Source: Prevotella sp.
GTDB lineage: Bacteria > Bacteroidota > Bacteroidia > Bacteroidales > Bacteroidaceae
Assembly (NCBI GenBank): GCA_024697645.1
Contig: JAILFH010000117.1
Location: forward strand, 1-42,985
Direction of reading: 5' to 3'
Length of the DNA stretch: 42,985 nucleotides
Within the stretch, counting starts at the first letter, position 1; each line of letters opens with the position of its first letter. The translations under genes and the position numbers were made by a program. Positions 9,400 through 16,866 of this stretch are shown here, in pieces. The notes beneath the pieces were generated by a model. It did not search any database and was not told where the DNA came from. It was given only the letters and a program-made list of their open reading frames with translations.

Positions 9400-9407
9400 T
9401 AACTTTG
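9400..9407 (+). promoter_or_regulatory. -7 promoter element (TAACTTTG) of the MFS transporter gene
   Basis: TAACTTTGC directly follows the T run of the murF-alr terminator, so any -33 element would lie inside the terminator stem. The leader to the ATG at 9470 is about 58 bases. Confidence 0.7.
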
Positions 9408-9469
9408 CAAATTATAAACTCCTAAATCGCAAAAGTCTAAATCATAAAATAACGAAAACGTAAAACAAA

Positions 9470-10957
9470 ATGAGTCCTATCAAAACTACAAAGATGACCA
9501 ATTATCGTTGGATTATCTGTGCGATGTTGTTTTTTGCGACAACGGTCAATTACATGGACCGTCAGGTTCTTTCCCTGACCTATCCTGGTGAGGGTGGTAT
9601 CCAGCAAGAGTTTGGCTGGAGCGACGACAACTATGGAACCATCACGGCCTATTTCTCCATCATCTATGCTCTTTGCATGCTTTTTGCCGGTAAGTTTATC
9701 GACTGGATGGGCACTCGCAAGGGTTATCTCTGGGCTATCTTCGTTTGGTCTACAGGTGCTGTGCTCCATGCATTCTGCGGCATTGCCACAAGTGGCATCG
9801 TAACAGGCGACTGGCTTGTTGGATTTGAGGGCGCTAAGGAAACTCTGCGTGCCTTTAAGGCTAGTGGTGTTGCTGATGCAGCACTTACCATCTCGACTGT
9901 TTCCGTATGGCTGTTCCTTGGAGCCCGTTGTATCCTGGCCCTTGGTGAGGCTGGTAACTTCCCTGCAGCCATTAAGGTGACTGCCGAGTATTTCCCGAAG
10001 AAAGACCGTGCTTATGCAACAGCCATCTTCAATAGCGGTGCATCTGTAGGTGCTCTTATTGCTCCGTTCACGATTCCTGTGCTTGCCAAATTCTTTGGTT
10101 GGGAAATGGCATTCATCGTCATCGGTGCACTGGGTTACATCTGGATGGGCTTCTGGATCTGGCTTTACAAGAAGCCGAACGAGAATCCGAAGGTGAATGA
10201 TGCAGAACTCACCTACATCAATCAGGATGCAGAGACTGAAGGCGATCCAAAGGATGCTAATGACGAAGGTCCTCAAATTTCGTTCCTGAAGTGCTTTACA
10301 TTCCCGCAGACTTGGTCGTTCATCGTAGGTAAGTTCATGACTGATGGCGTTTGGTGGTTCTTCTTGTTCTGGACCCCTGCATATCTTAAGTCTCAGTTCG
10401 ACATCAATCCTACTGACGTGTTGGGTATGACGCTCATCTTCGTGCTTTATCTCATCACGATGCTGTCCATCCTTGGTGGTAAACTTCCCACCTATTTCAT
10501 TAATAAGGGCATGAATCCTTATGCAGGTCGCATGCGCGCTATGCTCATCTTCGCCTTCTTCCCGCTGCTCGGTCTCTTTGCTCAGCCGCTCGGAGGCGTG
10601 TTCAACACTCCTTGGTTCCCCATCATCCTGATTGGTATTCTTGGTGCTGCTCACCAGTCTTGGTCGGCCAACATTTTCTCTACTATTGGTGATATGTTCC
10701 CGAAGTCGACTATTGCTACTATTACTGGTATTGGTGGTATGGCAGGTGGTGTAGGTTCTTTCCTCATCAACAAGGGTGCTGGTGCTCTCTTCACCTATGC
10801 TGAGGCACAAGGCGCAGCCTTCAAGTTCATGGGATTCGAAGGTAAGCCTGCTGGCTATATGATTATCTTCTGTATCTGTGCAGTTGCCTATCTCGTAGGC
10901 TGGTGCATCATGAAGATTCTCGTGCCGAAGTATAAGCCTGTTGTAGTCACTGAGTAA
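9470..10957 (+). CDS. MFS transporter, hexuronate (ExuT-like) type
   Basis: A 495-residue inner-membrane carrier of the anion:cation symporter branch of the major facilitator superfamily. The first helix ends in 'TVNYMDRQVLSLTYPG' and is followed by 'DDNYGTITAYFSIIYALCMLFAGKFIDWMGTRKG', here cited for its resemblance to ExuT galacturonate/glucuronate carriers; the A motif is 'GKFIDWMGTRKG'. Around twelve hydrophobic helices are visible, with a hydrophilic central loop at about 235-270. A hexuronate role is inferred and fits a pectin-degrading genome (rhamnogalacturonan lyase at 25683), but no uronate metabolism gene is adjacent. It has its own promoter and a strong terminator at 11074. The ATG at 9470 is used; a second Met at residue 9 would also keep the first helix. 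Confidence 0.85.
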   Translation: MSPIKTTKMTNYRWIICAMLFFATTVNYMDRQVLSLTYPGEGGIQQEFGWSDDNYGTITAYFSIIYALCMLFAGKFIDWMGTRKGYLWAIFVWSTGAVLHAFCGIATSGIVTGDWLVGFEGAKETLRAFKASGVADAALTISTVSVWLFLGARCILALGEAGNFPAAIKVTAEYFPKKDRAYATAIFNSGASVGALIAPFTIPVLAKFFGWEMAFIVIGALGYIWMGFWIWLYKKPNENPKVNDAELTYINQDAETEGDPKDANDEGPQISFLKCFTFPQTWSFIVGKFMTDGVWWFFLFWTPAYLKSQFDINPTDVLGMTLIFVLYLITMLSILGGKLPTYFINKGMNPYAGRMRAMLIFAFFPLLGLFAQPLGGVFNTPWFPIILIGILGAAHQSWSANIFSTIGDMFPKSTIATITGIGGMAGGVGSFLINKGAGALFTYAEAQGAAFKFMGFEGKPAGYMIIFCICAVAYLVGWCIMKILVPKYKPVVVTE

Positions 10958-11002
10958 CCAGGGGCTTCAGATTTAAATACTTTACAATATTTAGTTGATT
11001 AT

Positions 11003-11035
11003 CGAGTTCTTTGTAACTCGGACGATATGAGTTAC
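11003..11035. other. Two mutually exclusive small hairpins after the transporter gene
   Basis: CGAGTT (11003-11008) can pair with AACTCG (11015-11020), and GTAACTC (11013-11019) with GAGTTAC (11029-11035). The two stems share AACTC, so only one can form at a time. They lie in the 3' untranslated region between 10958 and the terminator at 11074. Confidence 0.4.
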
Positions 11036-11073
11036 TTCGATAGATAAACAATAAATAAAATAGGTATTAAGCG

Positions 11074-11136
11074 AGTTAGAAGTTAGTTTTATCAATTGGC
11101 AACGAACCAATTTGATTACTAACTTCTAACTTTTTT
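11074..11136 (+). terminator. Long terminator of the MFS transporter gene
   Basis: AGTTAGAAGTTAGT (11074-11087) pairs perfectly with ACTAACTTCTAACT (11118-11131); inside, AATTGG and CCAATT form a second stem. TTTTTT follows. It lies between convergent genes and may also stop transcription from the minus strand, although that side lacks a T run. Confidence 0.9.
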
Positions 11137-11233
11137 ATTGCTTGTTTTGTTGATTTTGGATTTTCCTGCTTTGCTTTTCAAGTATCAAAGCATTCTAACA
11201 TAAAGACTTCTATGCTCCTTCGAATAGGAAAAG

Positions 11234-13438
11234 TTATTCCACAAGATACACTGTCTTTTGTTCTGCCTTTCCTAATAGCACGTTGACTAAGGCTGTGACA
11301 TCTGCAATGGAGAGTTCGCCGTCTTCATTCACGTCTGCCAATACAAGTTTGTAGTCGCTGGACTTGCCAAGAAGAATATTGACCAGAGCAGTCACATCAG
11401 CAATCGTCACCTCATGATCCATATTCACATCACCCAGTAGCCAGGCTTCACCATATTCAATATTACTTAGTGATGCCGAATTGGTAGCATTGTCGTCGAA
11501 TGTGATATTGAATACGAAGTAGGCAATAGCCTCTTTGCCCATAGTGTCTTTGTAGCGCAACGCTTGTCGGATAGTGCGCTGGTCGCCACTAATGTTCATA
11601 TTTGGCATTTGACCTACTGCGAACGTTGGTGTACTAGTCGTGAACTCGGAATAGACATAACTATTGCTGCCCCAAGTTGTCACCTCGCCCGACGCATTAA
11701 ACCAATGGCCGTAACCATTAGCGGTGGAACCACTTTCGATGAGAGAACCATCAGCATTAGCGGCATAGAACATGATTTGGCTATTGGACGGCCCAGAAGT
11801 ACTATAAGATGTTATGCGATTAACAATGTCACTCCAATTCAGTTGGAAAGCAGTACAGAGCATGGCGAGTGCTGAACTTTCGACGCGTACGGTAGCAGAA
11901 GAATAGTCTGCAGCAGGCTTCAGAGAAACGTCATAGGTTAGAGTAATATTACTGATTTCGCGTCCGTCGAGCGTAGCCTGTCCACCAAGATTCGTGCCAA
12001 CAAACTCCACCTGATAGGGCCATTGGTCGTCGTCTTTGATGCTTTCGTCCCATTGATGCTGAAAATATTGAGTTGGAGCAGGTGCAACCACAAGATAAAT
12101 CTTACTGGTATTTTTAGGAACAGTCATCGAAATGTCTTCTGTTTTCTCGCCAGTACCTGTGCAGTGAAGAGTGTTATCATTGAAATATTGCCTTGTTCCA
12201 TCCTTCAAGAGTGCCACATATCCTGCACGGAAACCACGTGCCGAAGCAGCAGAAACGCTGTTGTATGAAGAAGTACCTGCGCTTGTGTATGTAGATTCAC
12301 CATTCAAGTATTGAGCAGGATCACCGCTAGCAAGCGAACATCCTGGAGCCAGGGCAGTAAAGTGTGTCGTGATAGTGGTTCCTGCAGTTGGAACATTCAG
12401 TGGAATCACGTTGAAACCTGTACTTTGTGGTGCGCTTGCATAGGCCACCTGATATTTGGAAGCGCCAAGTTTCACGTAATTATAATTGAAATCGCCGATA
12501 TAGTTGTCTCGATAATTCTCGCATGCATCGAAATCCCAAGTAGCACAACGCAAGGCATAGTCGAAATAGAGTTGGAAGAGTTCCTGAACGGAAAGACCTT
12601 TCAAGTCCATCAAAACTTGATTGAAATCTTTTACGGTAGTTTCGCGATAGTTCCAGACATTTGCAATGGTCTGAATGTCATTGTAGTATTGGCAAAGATA
12701 ATAGAAGAACCAATACGACTGATAACGGTGCCACTCGTGAGTGAAGGCATAGTTGTGGCTGTTGCGGAAAATATTGATGCTCTGATTGAACATCTCCTCG
12801 GGATACGACTGGTTGGCTTGCCATTGGGCGGTTTGTTCCCAGGTGACACTACCATTTCCTACAGCACTATGAAATCCTGTCTGAATGCTTGAGTTGCTTC
12901 CATGATTAGAATCTTCGGCATAACACATATAATGGAATGAGTGTCCAACCTCGTGAGCGACACTATGACCAACGGGATGGCACGTACTTGGACTTAGCCA
13001 GAGCGCAGAAATCTGAAAATCATAGCCACCACCATAGCAAATCCAGTCGGTGGAGTGATTAAGCAGAATCATGATTTTGTATTTCGCGATATTGGAATTC
13101 TGCGGGTCTACAAAACCGAGTTTTAATGATTCCAACTCATAAAAAGCTTCAGCTTTTGCCAGCAAATCATCAATGTCCACATAATACTCATTGGAGGAGT
13201 CAAGTTCGTTAGGGGCAGTTGAGCCGTAGCCTTTGTCCCAATAGACAATGCAGTTGTCCGATTGTTTCGAACGAGATTCCGACCATGTGTATTGATTAGC
13301 TGCATCGCTCTTCTTATAAAGAAGGGTCTCTGCCTCATTGTAGTTTTTCCATTCTTCGGGAGTGTAAAGCGACTTTTGCGCTAATAGATTTGTCGTCAAA
13401 CTGAACAATAGGACGATGATAGCCAATAGTCTTTTCAT
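11234..13438 (-). CDS. Secreted DUF6055/DUF4859 protein with HEVGH motif and C-terminal dockerin
   Basis: A 734-residue exported protein. After a signal peptide (1-20, ending NLLAQ) comes a DUF6055-like domain with 'AHEVGHSFHYM'; His162-Glu163-x-x-His166 is a zinc-metallopeptidase motif, so a protease role is possible. Middle beta-rich regions follow, then a DUF4859-like segment ('ISGDQRTIRQALRYKD') near residues 610-650. The last ~65 residues are two dockerin-type repeats, 'GDVNMDHEVTIADVTALVN' and 'ADVNEDGELSIADVTALVN', each with the calcium-loop acids. A dockerin implies docking to a cohesin; a cohesin-like protein is encoded at 20312. The gene is alone, with its own -7 element at 13473 and the transporter's terminator beyond its 3' end. 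Peptidase activity is inferred from the motif only. Confidence 0.8.
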   Translation of the reverse strand: MKRLLAIIVLLFSLTTNLLAQKSLYTPEEWKNYNEAETLLYKKSDAANQYTWSESRSKQSDNCIVYWDKGYGSTAPNELDSSNEYYVDIDDLLAKAEAFYELESLKLGFVDPQNSNIAKYKIMILLNHSTDWICYGGGYDFQISALWLSPSTCHPVGHSVAHEVGHSFHYMCYAEDSNHGSNSSIQTGFHSAVGNGSVTWEQTAQWQANQSYPEEMFNQSINIFRNSHNYAFTHEWHRYQSYWFFYYLCQYYNDIQTIANVWNYRETTVKDFNQVLMDLKGLSVQELFQLYFDYALRCATWDFDACENYRDNYIGDFNYNYVKLGASKYQVAYASAPQSTGFNVIPLNVPTAGTTITTHFTALAPGCSLASGDPAQYLNGESTYTSAGTSSYNSVSAASARGFRAGYVALLKDGTRQYFNDNTLHCTGTGEKTEDISMTVPKNTSKIYLVVAPAPTQYFQHQWDESIKDDDQWPYQVEFVGTNLGGQATLDGREISNITLTYDVSLKPAADYSSATVRVESSALAMLCTAFQLNWSDIVNRITSYSTSGPSNSQIMFYAANADGSLIESGSTANGYGHWFNASGEVTTWGSNSYVYSEFTTSTPTFAVGQMPNMNISGDQRTIRQALRYKDTMGKEAIAYFVFNITFDDNATNSASLSNIEYGEAWLLGDVNMDHEVTIADVTALVNILLGKSSDYKLVLADVNEDGELSIADVTALVNVLLGKAEQKTVYLVE

Positions 13439-13472
13439 CTTTCTTCTCTTTTAGGTTTTCGTTATTACGCGG

Positions 13473-13480
13473 CAAATATA
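13473..13480 (-). promoter_or_regulatory. -7 promoter element (TATATTTG) of the dockerin gene
   Basis: Read on the minus strand, TATATTTG fits TAnnTTTG and lies 34 bases before the start codon at 13438. No clear -33 element is seen. Confidence 0.65.
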
Positions 13481-13572
13481 CGAAATATTATGAGAAAAAG
13501 AAAGAAATGCGAGTAGAAAAGTACGATTCTGTTATATTTTTAGACTATTTTAATAGCTGTGACTATTGCTCA

Positions 13573-14316
13573 TTACTCGCTGAGAAATCCTTGCTGCTTT
13601 AAAGCTTCGAGAAGGGTTTCTGACAGAGCTTCATTGTCTTTTCGGGTATAGCGACAATCGGTGAAGACCTGAGCAAGAGTCTCTTTGTTGTTGATACGTA
13701 CAAACTCAATGTTTTCAGGCAGCGATTCCTTCTCTTCATAGAGCGAATCAATTCGCTCACGAGTGTAATCTTGATAAGTTTCGTCGTGACGAATTGCAGC
13801 AAGAGGTAAGCGATCTGTGAGAGGAGGCTCTTCGGCTGGCCAGCCTAATGTGATGGTGGCCACTGGAAAAACTAATTGGGGCAGTTGTAAGGTTTCAATA
13901 ATCAACTGCGGCATGTAGACTGTTGTTCCCAAAAAGCAAAGTCCCAACCCACGTTCCTCTGCCAGATTGCAGAAAGTCTGGCAGTAGAGTAGGGCATCAG
14001 TTGCTGCATTCTGATACGACAGCAGGTTGTCGTATCCAGGATTGGCTTTCCGCTCCTCTGCCCATCTTGTTGTCCGACGGAAATCAGCACAGAAAGTCAA
14101 TACTACAGGGGCTCCCATCACCATAGGCTGATTGAAATGGGCAGGAGCCAATCTGCGTTTCATTTCCTCTGAACGTGTTACGACTACACTATACAATTGC
14201 AGGTTTCCCATGGTTTGAGTACGACCTGCTTCAGACAACAATTCATTCAGCAATTCGTCGCTGACGTTTTGTTCTGAGTAAACACGAATACTTCTTCTTG
14301 TTAGAATATTTTTCAT
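13573..14316 (-). CDS. Nitroreductase-family NAD(P)H-dependent flavoprotein
   Basis: A 247-residue cytoplasmic flavin oxidoreductase of the NfsA/nitroreductase superfamily. The N-terminal 'ILTRRSIRVYS' is the FMN-phosphate-binding RRS/R motif; 'MGAPVVLTFCAD' and 'RGLGLCFLGTTVY' are the usual core strand and the FMN-contacting loop. The true substrate (nitroaromatic, flavin, quinone) cannot be told. I chose the ATG at 14316: the frame runs eight codons further upstream to a TTG, but that TTG lies inside the -7 element TATCTTTG at 14338-14345, so it would not be translated. The gene is divergent from the TSCPD gene, and both promoters lie in the 147-bp gap. Confidence 0.85.
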   Translation of the reverse strand: MKNILTRRSIRVYSEQNVSDELLNELLSEAGRTQTMGNLQLYSVVVTRSEEMKRRLAPAHFNQPMVMGAPVVLTFCADFRRTTRWAEERKANPGYDNLLSYQNAATDALLYCQTFCNLAEERGLGLCFLGTTVYMPQLIIETLQLPQLVFPVATITLGWPAEEPPLTDRLPLAAIRHDETYQDYTRERIDSLYEEKESLPENIEFVRINNKETLAQVFTDCRYTRKDNEALSETLLEALKQQGFLSE

Positions 14317-14337
14317 TTTGGATAACTTTTTCTTTTG

Positions 14338-14368
14338 CAAAGATAGTCAATTTTTCCCTTTTTGACAA
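14338..14368 (-). promoter_or_regulatory. Promoter of the nitroreductase gene (TTG, 20-bp spacer, TATCTTTG)
   Basis: On the minus strand TTG (14366-14368) is followed 20 bases later by TATCTTTG (14338-14345), matching the Bacteroidetes -33/-7 spacing. It fixes the translation start downstream, at 14316. Confidence 0.75.
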
Positions 14369-14429
14369 CTTTTTCCTGTCGAAAGTAAAAAAACTTTCAA
14401 CTTTCGGTCCATTACTATGAACTTTTTAG

Positions 14430-14437
14430 TAACTTTG
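14430..14437 (+). promoter_or_regulatory. -7 promoter element (TAACTTTG) of the TSCPD/folB operon
   Basis: TAACTTTGC lies 27 bases before the ATG at 14464. Upstream, GAAAGT (14380-14385) and ACTTTC (14392-14397) form a small inverted repeat in the divergent promoter region. Confidence 0.7.
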
Positions 14438-14463
14438 CAGCAGTATTCAAAAATCTTTCTGTT

Positions 14464-14940
14464 ATGGAACAAGAACTGCACAAAGTGGTGGCCGTAAGGC
14501 CTAAAGAGTTGGAATGCGATGTGGTGCGCTTCCAGAACAACAAGGATAAATGGGTGGCCTTCGTGGGTTTGCTCAATGGTCGTCCTTATGAAATCTTCAC
14601 TGGTCTGCAGGATGACGATGAGGGTATCGTGTTGCCCAAAACTGTCACCAAGGGTAAGATTATCAAGCAGGTGAATGAAGATGGCACCAAACGCTACGAC
14701 TTCCAATTTGAGAACAAGCGAGGCTATAAGACTACCGTTGAAGGACTTTCGGAGAAGTTCAACAAGGAATATTGGAACTATGCCAAACTCATCTCGGGTG
14801 TGCTGCGCTATGGAATGCCCATCGAACATGTTGTGAAACTCGTTGCCTCACTTGATTTGCAGGACGAGAGCATCAATACATGGAAAGTGGGCGTAGAGCG
14901 CGCTCTGAAGAAATACACTGCCGACGGGGCTGATGAATAA
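14464..14940 (+). CDS. Stand-alone TSCPD-domain protein, like the C-terminus of class II ribonucleotide reductase
   Basis: A 158-residue soluble protein. Its sequence ('ELECDVVRFQNNKDKW', 'GLLNGRPYEIFTGL', 'NYAKLISGVLRYGMP', 'ESINTWKVGVERALKKY') matches what I know of the C-terminal TSCPD part of adenosylcobalamin-dependent ribonucleoside-diphosphate reductases in Bacteroidetes. The catalytic barrel is absent: the gene has its own promoter and ATG, and nothing reductase-like lies upstream, since the divergent nitroreductase begins within 150 bp. It is therefore a free-standing domain or a split reductase part, not a local truncation scar. It probably forms an operon with folB, 12 bases downstream. 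Its role, perhaps in nucleotide metabolism, is inferred. Confidence 0.7.
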   Translation: MEQELHKVVAVRPKELECDVVRFQNNKDKWVAFVGLLNGRPYEIFTGLQDDDEGIVLPKTVTKGKIIKQVNEDGTKRYDFQFENKRGYKTTVEGLSEKFNKEYWNYAKLISGVLRYGMPIEHVVKLVASLDLQDESINTWKVGVERALKKYTADGADE

Positions 14941-14952
14941 TTTGTAATCAGG

Positions 14953-15330
14953 ATGATGAATATCACTTCCAGCACTCTTAACCTGCATCGAATGCGCTTT
15001 CATGCTCTGCATGGGGTGTTGCCGCAGGAACGCCTTGTAGGAAACGACTATGAGGTGACAGTTTCGTTGGATGTAGATTTGAGTCGGGCTGTCGAGAGTG
15101 ATGACGTTTCAGACACAGTGAACTATGCGGAGGTCTATGAGGCGGTGAAGGAGCAAATGGCTATTCCAAGTCAACTCATCGAACACGTCGCTGGCCGCAT
15201 TGCAAATGCGCTTCTCAGCCGTTTTGCCCAGTTGCAAGCGGTTGAAGTGAGTGTGAAGAAACTAAATCCGCCAATGGGAGCCGATTTGGATGGGGCAGAG
15301 GTGAAGATTAAAGTCACCTTTCCAAGGTAA
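14953..15330 (+). CDS. folB: Dihydroneopterin aldolase
   Basis: Cleaves 7,8-dihydroneopterin to 6-hydroxymethyl-dihydropterin and glycolaldehyde in folate synthesis. The 125-residue protein has the family's usual length and motifs: 'MRFHALHGVLPQERLVGNDYEV' region near the N-terminus (substrate glutamate in LPQE), 'DTVNYAEVYEAV', 'LIEHVAGRIANALL' and 'VSVKKLNPPMGA' with the catalytic lysine. Two adjacent ATGs (14953 and 14956) are possible starts. It follows the TSCPD gene by 12 bases and is probably cotranscribed. Its last codons (VTFPR) and stop are written in sequence that is itself the first block of the AARGTAAC repeat array downstream. Confidence 0.92.
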   Translation: MMNITSSTLNLHRMRFHALHGVLPQERLVGNDYEVTVSLDVDLSRAVESDDVSDTVNYAEVYEAVKEQMAIPSQLIEHVAGRIANALLSRFAQLQAVEVSVKKLNPPMGADLDGAEVKIKVTFPR

Positions 15331-15439
15331 CAAAGTAACAAAGTAACAAGGTAACTTTCCAAGGTAACAAAGTAACAAGGTAACAAGGTAACAAGGTAAC
15401 TTTTCCAAAGTAACAAAGTAACAAGGTAACAAAGTAACG
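15312..15439. repeat. Three-block array of 8-bp AARGTAAC repeats, starting inside the folB end
   Basis: Three blocks each open with TTTCCAAGG or TTTTCCAAAG and continue with AAAGTAAC or AAGGTAAC units: 15318-15355, 15356-15400 and 15401-15439. The first block contains the folB stop codon (15328-15330), so the array looks like repeated duplication of the folB 3' end. No reading frame is open through it in the forward direction. Confidence 0.85.
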
Positions 15440-15507
15440 TTTTTGAGGCAAAAGGCTTAGTTATCATATCAGGAAGACTATAAAGTAACGATAGAAATAA
15501 GCAATTT

Positions 15508-16866
15508 ATGCGACACATGAATATTTATAATAAGGACATGAATAGTCAGAAGACATGGGGGCTGTCAAGCCTTTTCGTGCCTTCCCGTTTGTTTGTGACC
15601 CTGTTGCTTTGTTGTTGCGTAACCTTATCTATGGCTGCCGGCAAGTTTGTTTTGGTCATTGATGCTGGTCATGGAGGAAAGGACTCTGGATGCGTAGGAA
15701 AGACTTCGAAGGAGAAAAACCTCACCTTGAGATATTCATTGGCTTTTGGCGCTATTGTTGAGCGCAACTGTCCTGACGTGAAAGTAATTTATACTCGTAC
15801 AACCGACCGTTTCCTTGAACTATGGCAACGTGCTGAGATTGCAAACAAAAACAAGGCAGACCTGTTTGTCTCAGTTCATATCAATGCTGTGGCTAATTCG
15901 CATAGCACAAATGGTTATCAGACTTATGCTCTTGGTCGTGGCGAAAGAACTGGAAAGAAGGGAATTCAGGAGAATCTGGAAGTTGCCAAGCGCGAGAACT
16001 CCGTAATCTATATGGAGAAAGACTATAAGCAGCGCTATCAGGGCTTCGACAACTCTCCAGAGAGCAACATCATGTTCGAATTCATTCAGGACAAGAACAT
16101 GGAACGCAGCGTAGAGTTGGCACGTCTTTTGCAGAAAAGTATCTGTGCTGCTACGGGTATAGTCAATAAGGGCGCTCATCAGAACAATCTTGCAGTGTTG
16201 CGTCTGACTTCAATGCCTGCTTGCTTGATGGAACTCGGTTTTATCTCCAATCCGAATGAGGAGGCGTTTATGAATGCATCCTCGTCAACCGACAAATATG
16301 CTCGTGGATTCCTGAAGGCGTTCATTGCTTACAAGAACAAGTATTTCGACGGGCTGAATGTTCCCTATCGTCCTCAGGACGTAAAGGAGACTGAATTGCC
16401 TCAGGTTGTACCTGATGAATACAAGAAGGAACCGAAGAAGGAAACTTCTCGTGTAGAGCAGAAGCGCCAATCGAATACGAAACCAGTCGAAACTAAGCCA
16501 ACTGAGCAAAAGGCAACTGACAACAAAGTTGCAGAACCAACGAAGTTTGCAGAAGTTCCTCAGGCAGAGAAGCCTGCTTCGGAAACGGCGAGCGACGTAC
16601 CTGTTTTCAAGATTCAGATTCTCACGGGCCGCACAAAAATTAAAACTACCGATCGACAGTTCAAAGGACTCACGGATGTAGATTGCTACGAGGAGAACGG
16701 AATGTTTAAGTATACGGTGGGTGCTTCCACTGACTATAACGCTATCTCCCGTCAGCGAAAGGAAATCATCGACAAGTTTCCTGAGGCCTTTATCATTGCT
16801 TTCAAGAATGGTCAGAAAATGAACGTTCACGAGGCCATTGCCGAATTTAAAAAGAACAAGAAATGA
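15508..16866 (+). CDS. Secreted N-acetylmuramoyl-L-alanine amidase (Amidase_3) with C-terminal SPOR domain
   Basis: Zinc amidase that cuts the bond between MurNAc and the stem peptide in the periplasm, typically for cell separation. The Amidase_3 domain shows all ligands: His55 in 'DAGHGG', Glu69 in 'SKEKNL', His124 in 'SVHIN', and catalytic Glu242 in 'CLMELGF'. A lysine/threonine/glutamate-rich linker (~300-360) leads to a SPOR domain (~365-450, 'VPVFKIQILTGRTKIKT') that would bind glycan stripped of peptides, as at septa. The signal peptide ends in SMAAG near residue 44; starts at 15508, 15517 or 15538 are possible, and 15538 gives a more usual signal length. The hydrophobic core 'FVTLLLCCCVTLS' resembles a translation of the nearby 8-bp repeat. 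It overlaps the MCE gene by four bases (ATGA), so the two are translationally coupled. Confidence 0.92.
   Translation: MRHMNIYNKDMNSQKTWGLSSLFVPSRLFVTLLLCCCVTLSMAAGKFVLVIDAGHGGKDSGCVGKTSKEKNLTLRYSLAFGAIVERNCPDVKVIYTRTTDRFLELWQRAEIANKNKADLFVSVHINAVANSHSTNGYQTYALGRGERTGKKGIQENLEVAKRENSVIYMEKDYKQRYQGFDNSPESNIMFEFIQDKNMERSVELARLLQKSICAATGIVNKGAHQNNLAVLRLTSMPACLMELGFISNPNEEAFMNASSSTDKYARGFLKAFIAYKNKYFDGLNVPYRPQDVKETELPQVVPDEYKKEPKKETSRVEQKRQSNTKPVETKPTEQKATDNKVAEPTKFAEVPQAEKPASETASDVPVFKIQILTGRTKIKTTDRQFKGLTDVDCYEENGMFKYTVGASTDYNAISRQRKEIIDKFPEAFIIAFKNGQKMNVHEAIAEFKKNKK

Noticed and set aside
9437..10810. A 457-codon open frame on the minus strand opposite the MFS transporter gene
   Set aside because: The plus-strand frame codes for an unmistakable twelve-helix transporter. 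The antisense frame is hydrophilic, rich in Cys, Ser, Thr and His, matches no family I know, and has no promoter; it is a by-product of codon use.
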